Assembly (NCBI RefSeq): GCF_030247195.1 | Contig: NC_080672.1 | Span: 368,644,271 to 368,708,270, forward strand | Length of the DNA stretch: 64,000 nt | Reading direction: 5' to 3' | Source of the DNA: Topomyia yanbarensis | Lineage: Eukaryota > Arthropoda > Insecta > Diptera > Culicidae | Shown: one piece after another, positions 55,973 through 64,000 of the stretch | Numbering within the stretch: the stretch's first letter is position 1 | Layout: each line of letters starts with the position of its first letter | Program-made: the position numbers and the translations under genes | The notes under the pieces: generated by a model | The model's database searches: none | What the model was told of the DNA's origin: nothing | The model's input: the letters and a program-made list of their open reading frames with translations, nothing else

Positions 55973-56438
55973 ACATGAGCGACCGAAAATAAAAGTCGCA
56001 AGGACAGAACATGCTTCGTAAAACCCGTTTCAAATATATTAGAATGTAAAAACCGGATATAAACTTCAAACATAAAAATCGGGCTGGGACTTTCCACTGT
56101 AAGACTCGGATAAAAAAAACCTTCAGTACAAAAACCGGAGAAAAATATTTCCGATTCTTTCAAAGTAGTTTTTGTTAGCCGACTTTCAATCTTGAACATC
56201 ACGATATACGGATACTCCTGCGAACGAATTTTCTATTTTTAACCGAGTTCTATACTGGAAGTTCATTCTTGTTGACTTTTACGAGTGAACATTTTTTAAA
56301 CGATTCTTATGCTGAAGGTTACTTATGCGATTTTTACGCTTGTAGTATGTTTCCGATTTTTATATTCTAATATATTTGAAACGGGTTATAGGAAGCATGT
56401 TTTGTCCTTGCGACTTTTATTTTCGGTCACTCACATGT
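55973..56438. mobile_element. MITE with ~90-bp inverted ends
   Basis: ACATGAGCGACCGAAAATAA, AAGTCGCAAGGACA, AACATGCTTC and ACCCGTTTCAAATATATTAG on the left return inverted on the right, ending TTTTATTTTCGGTCACTCAC. The middle contains repeated AAAACCGGA / TCCGATTTTTA words that also pair. No target duplication was fixed. Confidence 0.78.
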
Positions 56439-57514
56439 AATACAACATAATACATGTTGCTTGAAGATGTTTTTTTTACATACTGTCAATTCAATCAGCC
56501 TGGGAAAGGGGGGGGGTCAAAAACACTAGGCACAAAAATTATTCAAAAAATAATAAAAAACTCATCATACTCTAATCGAAATCCGCTGTTTACATTACAA
56601 TTCTTTCAAGAAAGAAATAAGCCAATTAAACTACCAATTTTATAAATGCTCAAATCATCAATTCAGTAATTTTAAAAACACATTTAAAAGACAACTTCCA
56701 TCCTACCATGAATTACTGCCTCAAGTAGATCCACATCAGTTGCTCCGCAGGAATAGAACAGCTATCTCCAAACCCATTTATAAATCGATCAGTTCATAAC
56801 ATTTAAATGCAATTTATTAAGCTGGGCTGCACTGAGACTGCACTTGACAAACAAGCGACAACCGGATGAACTGCTTGTTTTTTTTACTACCAACGCCAAG
56901 CAGCAACAGAAGCAGTTAGAGGCTCGTAACGGAGCACACTTAAGATGGTGAAAAATGATCCACGCCACGATCGGCCGGCCGGCCGGCAGGGGGGGGGCAG
57001 ACCCACAAAATAACGAACTTGATTGAAATCAAATTAGGACAAATTAGAAATTGATTGGTGATTAAATTTCGCCAGGCCGCCTGGGCTCGTCTCGTTCTGT
57101 GCGTCGTGTCAGCAGCAGCAGCAGAAGGAGAAAAAAGAACGCAAACAAACGAGTGCTGAACGAATGTAGATTAATCACCAACGATGAGAGGAAGGTTGAA
57201 TATTGTAATAAAGTTTAATAGGATCAATTAAAGTATTACCAGCAATCACAAACGGAATCGGTTTTCAATAGAGAGAGAGAGAGCAACAGTTGCTTGTCCG
57301 CTGTGCGTAATCCGGTTGGGGACCGTCAGTGTCGGTCAGTGTCTTGATGGATAGTTATGTGTTGGTTAATTGACATTGATCTACACCTTGTGCTAGACGC
57401 TGCCAGGGAGGGCTGTTTGAGCAATGATCAACATTTTTTTGCATAGATATATTTCCAACTGGATTATAATCTATCATCGATGCTAACATTTATTTTTCTT
57501 CTTTTCTCTTCCAG
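56439..57514. other. Low-repeat DNA leading to a plus-strand acceptor
   Basis: 56800-57440 is richer in G and C, with CAG-repeat and GGCC tracts (57113-57124, 56968-56984) and no recognised transposon. It looks like intronic or regulatory DNA. From 57481 come TGCTAAC, a pyrimidine tract and CCAG, described with the next entry. Confidence 0.35.
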
Positions 57515-57549
57515 GTATAATAATACATCAAACAAACATTAGGTCTAGC
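57515..57549 (+). CDS. Candidate 35-nt internal exon (or recursive splice site)
   Basis: On the plus strand a near-ideal 3' splice site is visible: branch-point-like TGCTAAC (57481-57487), 23 nt of almost pure pyrimidine, then CCAG ending at 57514. The following 35 nt have one open frame (IIIHQTNIRSS) and are bounded by GTGAGT at 57550. The acceptor is also immediately followed by GTATAA, so it could be a zero-length recursive splice site in a long intron. No neighbouring coding exon was recognised. The donor at 47407 on the same strand could belong to the same transcript, which is speculation. Confidence 0.33.
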
Positions 57550-59205
57550 GTGAGTACAACACGGTCAATAAACAGTTATACCATAGATGGTATTTTGCTT
57601 TCGACCGAGCTACAGTGCAAACGATGCGTGCGATCCTAAAAAAGTTTTCGACTGCTCGAATAAATGTCTACATCTGCAAATTGCTTGCCAGACAGGGATT
57701 ATTTTTAGCGTAGCTCTATTTTTCAGAAACGGACAACTTAAGGCGACAAAATATTCATATCCCGGTATTTGTTCGTTTGTGAACCTGAATGTAGATGTCT
57801 TCGTCATTCACGCCCATGTTTTAAGGGCTTTTTTCTTGTACTAAAACTATTACTGCAAGCATTGATGCAATTGAATTGATTGTGGCAACCCATTTTCGAA
57901 TATTGTCTCCACAAAAGTATTAGGTGAAATTGTTACGAGCCAACCAGCAAATCTAATTCGTTAGCTTGTTAGTCCACAGTTTTACTACTGTATATATAAA
58001 GAATTCAATTGACACCAAGCTATACTACCTTTACGAAGAATTACGCAGAACTCTAAGTCGAAAATTACTGACCATCGTCAGTGTACTCTATAGTGTGTTT
58101 CCTGCCCATGCGAAGCGAAGCCGAATCATCCGCTACGGCAATAGATCCGGATACATTTAAAGAAAAAATAGTTTCTTCCGAGCTGGCGAGACAGTACATT
58201 TAATCCCCCGCTACTACCAAGATGGAAAACCAACACCTGTAGCACAGATGCCTCTGACAATTGTAGGCATAAAGGAAAACACTGAATGTTCCGCCAGTAG
58301 GAATGCAAAACACTGTTGAGCCATGACCCGGTTGATTTTAGAGACACGTGACATGGGACAGCGGTTGGCACCCACGACGACAGTCCGGAAGGAAACCCGG
58401 TTGGCGGTGGTCCTGCCCCAGCCAAAGCACCCCTAAAACCGGGAACCATCTAGTCAGACAGTCAAATCACACAGATGGTTTTATTTCGCATCGGTTTCAG
58501 CGTGCTCGGAAAGGCGTGACATGGAAAATTGAAATAAATCTAGAAACAATATTTTCGTAACACACATTTTTATCGAATTTAAATTTACTGCTGCTGCTGC
58601 CAGGCGCGCTAGATTTGAAACGCGAAAATTAAGCGAATGCGTGATATTCACGCTTTTCCGCTTCGCTTAGTTCCGTTGGTGCTGCTTCCCAGAACGGCCC
58701 GGTTGAATGTGGATTTATGTGTTTACCTATGTATGAACAATCTACGTAACGAGTCATCATTGGCAAATGGTGAAACAGAAACGCGTATTTTTTTTTTAGC
58801 TAATATTTGTTCTGCTGATCCACGGTTTTGTTTTCACGAATAGTGGCAAAGCATGGCTTGGATGGGTACGGATAATAAATATGCGGTTATCTCCACAATT
58901 TGGTGTTCTCTTTTTTCTCGGTGGAGTGAAATATTTGCCGACCAATATAGCGAAGGAATTGTTTGGTTTATCCAGTGGCAATGAGAAATGCAAAGTTGCT
59001 AACCTGTAGATGTGTTACTCTTGGCGTTTACTGGATAGAAAAGTTGGCATCGAAATGAGTACAAAAAATATTTTACCTCACCTTATGAAAACAGCATCCA
59101 ATTTTCTTCAACAATATTTAATATTCTACATGTGCCAGATGTTCATAGAAATTTTTCAACGGGATCGACATTATCACGATATACCCAGCAGGCTGCCACA
59201 ATGGC
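57550..59205. other. Low-repeat DNA without recognised gene
   Basis: The frames at 58126-58449 (minus) and 58348-58560 (plus) overlap each other and match no family I know. The GC-richer part is 58080-58700. Nothing else could be supported. Confidence 0.3.
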
Positions 59206-59957
59206 TGCAGCTGTGACATTTTCCGGGGCATGATGGTATCGAAGAGTAGGGCAGACGGTGGGTTATATTTGGGCACAAAATTGACATTATAAACTGCATT
59301 CCATCTCAAAACTGATTTTAGATAATGACACTATGCCAAATCAGGTCAAAATATCGTAGAACTACTGTAATGCCTCAAAAAAGGCAGTAGAGGTTTTTGA
59401 AGACACACCCTGAGGCGAATTTATTCGTTTGCAGGCCTGGATTGTGACAAAAATTTGACTATGTTTGTCGCAACATCAGATTGCCTGCCAGATCAAATAT
59501 TTTTTTGGTAAATTTCGTAAATGTTACCCGCATTTGTCTGCGATATAAAACTTATTTCGGGTTGTGAAACATTCCAAGATCAGCGGTTGTTGAAAGTGTC
59601 TCTCATATGTTTCGTCATCCATTACCATAGACCATGTACGAACGTAATTCGTCTCTACTCAGTACTCTCTGAACGTAGCTCTTAGAAACCTTAATTTTTT
59701 GTTGCAACATCTCTTACCAAAGTATTCGGATGGCTTTTGCATGCACGCTCTAGCTTCTGTTGGACGTTTTTGCCATTTGGACCTAGTTTAAGGCATGCAT
59801 CGAGTTTGTGTTCGACATTCAAGTGTTTGTCGAATATGTTAGGCACCCTCGAAACAATGGTGTAAGTTACTACTGGTCGACAACGGGAAACCTTGTGGTG
59901 TGCGAGCTTCTTTGGTTCACTTTCACGTTCAAAAGCAAATTTACAAAATGTAAACAT
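59206..59957 (-). pseudogene. Heavily decayed mariner transposase
   Basis: Minus-strand pieces in shifting frames follow mariner order: a helix-turn-helix piece (LERACKSHPNTLVRDVATKN, about 59700), the first catalytic Asp in VMDDETY (about 59615), FTTRNKF, KKYLIWQAI (about 59490), a degraded second catalytic block near 59330, and VYNVNFVPKYNPPS (about 59270). Many frameshifts and stops separate them. It is more decayed than the copy at 18556-19622 and is not functional. Confidence 0.78.
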
Positions 59958-60329
59958 TACCGTTAAACGGTTTTTTTTTGTAAAATCTTGTTATTCTGCG
60001 CGGAAAGAATTGCTTAAAAAATTACGATTTCGCGGAATGGCCCATTCACGGTGATCGTGACCAAGCTCCTGAAACCATGAAATTATTTGTGTTTCTACAA
60101 AACTAGTTCACTCCAGAAAAATACATGGCGTTACACTAAAGTGTTTAGTTGGGATTATGGCTATCGTTGTTTCTCCTATCCTACTGTACTCCATAATTTA
60201 TCAAGCATCGAGCTCAGATTGGTAAGAATGAAGTTCCATGAAGCATCAGTAACACTTTCCAGAACATGTTTCTTTTTTTACGATTATAGTTCATAATTTA
60301 AAGATACAATGAAACTTTTAAATATATGT
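59958..60329. other. Unassigned AT-rich DNA
   Basis: No gene was seen. The phrase ACCAAGCTCCTGAAACCATG near 60060 recurs as ACCAAGTTCCTGAAACCATG near 62987, so a short repeat is shared by the two places. Confidence 0.35.
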
Positions 60330-61265
<936 letters not shown>

Positions 61266-61821
61266 AAGTTTTTACACAAGCTAGAAATAGATACTTTGCG
61301 ACATCTTATGACATTGCCAAGTATAACTTTTGGAAGAACAAAATTTCTGCTTTCTGGACTTTTTTTACCCTTAACAGACCGACAGAGTACCCGCAAATGA
61401 TCATAAGATGACTAATTTCGAAATTGTTGGATGTTTTGGATTCAGAAATTCATTTCCGTTTCAAACATTTCGGGTTTCGAAATGTTGTATGTGTCAGTAC
61501 TGAGAAACTATTTGTGAATTTCAGTCGAATCCTAGCAATATGAAAATCAAAATTATTGTAATTGACTTACAAGGTTGAAGTTCATCATCATTGGATCTTT
61601 TGACAAGTTGGCCCCGGAACGATAACTCCCCTATAGCCGTTAGTAGCCGTTCCGAGGTCAAAGCGTCGATGATCCAATAAATACAAGATTCGCTAGGATT
61701 TTATTGAAATTTACAAATCGTAGCCCAGTATTGGAAGAAACCTCCGAAAATCCATCCACTTTCACAAAATCAAAACCCGAGAACATTCAAAATTATCCAG
61801 ATCGGTTTAAAATTACCATAG
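61266..61821. other. Unassigned DNA
   Basis: No gene was recognised. It includes a short inverted pair around 61585-61680 (CATTGGATCTTT.../...GATCCAATAAA). Confidence 0.3.
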
Positions 61822-62260
61822 TTATGAGTCCTTCAATTTGCGGGTACCTGGGTGATTGGTCGGCATGTTAAAGGAGTGTTTTATTGAACAGACCACTTTA
61901 CTGTATTGCGACATGAATACACGGATTGCGCTATCAGATATACCGCGAGACAGATCGTGTAGTCGTAGTCCGACTGCACCAGCTTCCATGTAGACGGGCA
62001 ACTTGACCTTAACGTTATTGTTGTTCAACAAAGTGTACCAGTACCAAATTTTGTACATGTTGGAGCTGAATAATGATAACATTGTAATTGGCCATATCTT
62101 GTATGGGTGAGCGAATTCCAAAGCTTCTGTAATCAATGATCGCCGAGAAACAACGCTGAAATGCCTACTTATTGTACTCAGACTGCGACATCTCGATCCA
62201 CAAAATGCACACAATGGACACTGTAATGTTCTATTTCGTTGAATGTTCCAGAATTCATGG
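61822..62260 (-). pseudogene. Unidentified coding-like segment, copy 1
   Basis: A 130-codon minus frame (CAFCGSRCRSLSTISRHFS near its start) aligns in nucleotide order with 63120-63590. Shared plus-strand words are CGTATTGCGAC/TGTATTGCGAC, TGTGTGGTCGTA/GTGTAGTCGTA, AACAAAGTGTAC, GAAGCTGAATAATGGTAAC/GGAGCTGAATAATGATAAC, CATTGTACTCAGA and ATCCACAAAATGC. Shared order over about 400 bp suggests a common ancestor that may once have been coding or transposon-derived. The frame is not conserved between the copies, so neither is supported as a gene. I do not recognise the family. Confidence 0.4.
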
Positions 62261-62264
62261 CAAA

Positions 62265-62900
62265 TTATTTACGAATTTGGTAACATATATTTAAATATTT
62301 AAAAATCCAAAAATATTTTGATATAAACAAACATGGTTGTCTCGAGCTGTTTTTGGATGTTTGAATATTTATATGTTCTTTTTTTTGAATTTATTCATCT
62401 TTGGATCTTTGACATTTGCATGTTTTGGATCTTTTTATCGTGGAATTTTCGTTTGGATCTAGGTATTTTTGATATTTGAATCTTGTTATCTTTAATGCTT
62501 GAGATCTTTACCTCTTTGGATCTTCTGATTATCGAATACTGTTGGATATTTTTAGTTTGTTTGAATCATATACAAATCGGATCATATCATATCTATGGGT
62601 GTTAAAACCTTTTGGTCTTCGGATCATTGTATCGTTGGATCTTTTCAATGTGCGATTTTTGTATCTTTTAATATTTCGAGCTAGAGATCCATAGATGATT
62701 GAATCTTTGGTTCCATTTAAATTCGAATGTCTGGATCTTTGATTCTGTAGATCTACTGATCTTTCCATGTCTTCATCTTTGGAGCTTGAGATTTTTATTT
62801 CGTTTCTCATTTCTATTAATTTGAATATTTGTGTATTTGTATCTTCTAAGTTATCCGTTCATCTACGGATCGTTAGATCTTTAGAGCTTGGGATGTTAAT
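62265..62900. repeat. Degenerate GGATCTTTGAAT-type minisatellite, part 1
   Basis: Words such as TTTGGATCTTT, TTTGAATCTT, GGATCTTCTGATT and TTGGATCTTTT recur with spacing of about 9-18 bases and heavy divergence. No gene is present. Confidence 0.65.
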
Positions 62901-63119
62901 TGCATATGCACAAAAACAAATCTGTTTGCATAGAAAGTCGTACAGAAAAATCATTTTGTGAAATGAACTGTTTACCGAAATCACGACCAAGTTCCTGAAA
63001 CCATGAGCAAATGACCTCGTATGCATGAAACTATTGGCGTTTCTACAAAACTAGTTCACGACAGAAAATAGGTCAAAGATACATAGCGTGGTCTGTGTAT
63101 AGGGTATAATCTAGATATC

Positions 63120-63590
63120 CTAGGTTCTAAGGTCACGAAGGAGGATGGTGGAGATTTGGTCGCATTCTTTCCACCCGAACACCATTGGAAATGCTGGGGA
63201 AGCAATTTCTCCAAGGGTTGTCTTCAATGGTGACTTCTTCACCGTATTGCGACTTGAATCTACAGGCTGCACTATTAGGTACACGTTGTGTGGTCGTACA
63301 TTGACTGCATCATCCTCCATGTGCAAGGAGCTCTGGAGCTTAACATTATCATGTGAAACAAAGTGTACTACTATCAAATGTCGTACATATTGAAGCTGAA
63401 TAATGGTAACTTTGTACTTGACTACTTCTCGCACGGGCGGACCAATTCTAGAAATTCTGAAGTTAAGGACCGCAGTGAAACGACGTCTCAAGGTCACTCA
63501 TTGTACTCAGAAAAGAGACATCTTTATCCACAAAATGCGCACAAGGTTCATTGTAACAATAACGGTACTTTGTGTAGCATTTCTGGAGTA
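63120..63590 (-). pseudogene. Unidentified coding-like segment, copy 2
   Basis: It is the homologue of 61822-62260 described there. Its longest minus frame (125 codons, with LHMEDDAVNVRPHNVYLIVQ) is in a different register from copy 1, indicating frameshifts in at least one copy. The plus strand also has open frames here, and none is supported as a gene. Confidence 0.4.
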
Positions 63591-63594
63591 TATT

Positions 63595-64000
63595 TTTATA
63601 CCTTAAAACCATCGAATTTTGGATTTATTCATTCGCATATTTGGATTTTTCATCTTTGGATCTTTGAATGATTGGATTTTGTATATTTGAATCTGGAGAC
63701 CCTTGGATCTTTGGATCTTGTGATTTTCGAATCTTGGTTAGTTTTAGTCTGTTATTGTTGGATCTTCATATATCTCAATCTTTGAATCTTCGGATCTATT
63801 CATATTTGGATGTCTGGGTAATTGGTTCTTTGAAACTTCTAGTTTTTTGGAGCATTTTTTCCTTTTTGGGAATTTGTAGTTTCAATATAGGTATCATCTG
63901 AAATTTCCATCTTCGGATCTTCCTGTTTAGATCATTATCTGACCTTTAAATTTCCGTATCCTTCGATCATTGAGTCTTTGGAGTTGGTAACTTTGAATAT
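63595..64000. repeat. Degenerate GGATCTTTGAAT-type minisatellite, part 2
   Basis: CATCTTTGGATCTTTGAATG, TTGGATCTTTGGATCTTGTG, CAATCTTTGAATCTTCGGAT and similar words continue to the window edge. It is the same family as 62265-62900, so segment plus array appear twice in tandem (61.8-62.9 and 63.1-64.0 kb). Confidence 0.68.

Noticed and set aside
58126..58449. 107-codon minus frame, Gly/Pro-rich start
   Set aside because: It has no family resemblance and overlaps an equally plausible plus frame. It is likely a GC-rich chance frame.

Overview
This window looks like nuclear DNA of an insect with a large, transposon-rich genome, most likely a culicine mosquito such as Aedes. The evidence is AT-rich, intron-like DNA, spliceosomal exons with canonical GT-AG borders, tRNA-derived SINEs, many MITEs, decayed mariner transposases whose intact relatives (from memory) have a DD37E spacing, and interspersed repeats with a 'GGCCCGGAGGGCCGAGT' core that I associate with mosquitoes. 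No bacterial, viral or organellar gene set is present. The species call is inference.

Genes. The only confidently recognised gene is on the minus strand: two adjacent coding exons (6845-7011, then 5864-6187) of a Tat-SF1/CUS2-type splicing factor (Drosophila barc, human HTATSF1). They hold the end of RRM1, the linker and the whole second RRM (a UHM). Its other exons were not found here. Weak extra signals are two hydrophobic open frames at the left edge (1-165 and 203-406, minus), a strong plus-strand 3' splice site at 57514 with a possible 35-nt exon, and a good plus-strand 5' splice site at 47406/47407. Four stretches of low-repeat, higher-GC DNA (7.0-7.9, 27.9-28.8, 46.5-48.2 and 56.8-58.6 kb) look like intronic, UTR or regulatory DNA.

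Repeats, left to right. 0.5-5.4 kb: a hAT MITE with a perfect 8-bp target duplication, a 1.5-kb foldback, two SINEs and two more inverted-repeat elements. 7.9-9.0 kb: two copies of one hAT MITE in opposite orientation, each with its own perfect 8-bp duplication. 9.06-17.57 kb: a TTAA-flanked 8.5-kb composite with about 185-bp inverted ends, holding a tandem pair of a long repeat, a foldback and another interspersed repeat. 17.7-20.3 kb: a roughly 110-bp tandem repeat split by a broken mariner. 22.9-26.4 kb: two 519-bp TTAA MITEs in opposite orientation. 29.5-31.3 kb: a TA-flanked element whose subterminal repeats are built from its own terminal motif. 32.5-34.1 and 48.4-55.4 kb: the two arms of a possible giant inverted-repeat element.

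Between those arms, an unusually complete hAT footprint (36127-46201, target duplication TCCTAGAA on both sides) encloses a 5.4-kb minisatellite of the 9-mer ATCTATAAA. A second minisatellite (12-mer AAATTTCACGCG, 5 kb) splits the right arm. The right end (59-64 kb) holds another decayed mariner, a repeat copy with a 196-bp (TA)n tract, and two diverged copies of an unidentified coding-like segment separated by degenerate GGATCTTTGAAT-type repeats.

All very long open frames in 41-54 kb and in the (TA)n tract come from tandem repeats and are not genes.
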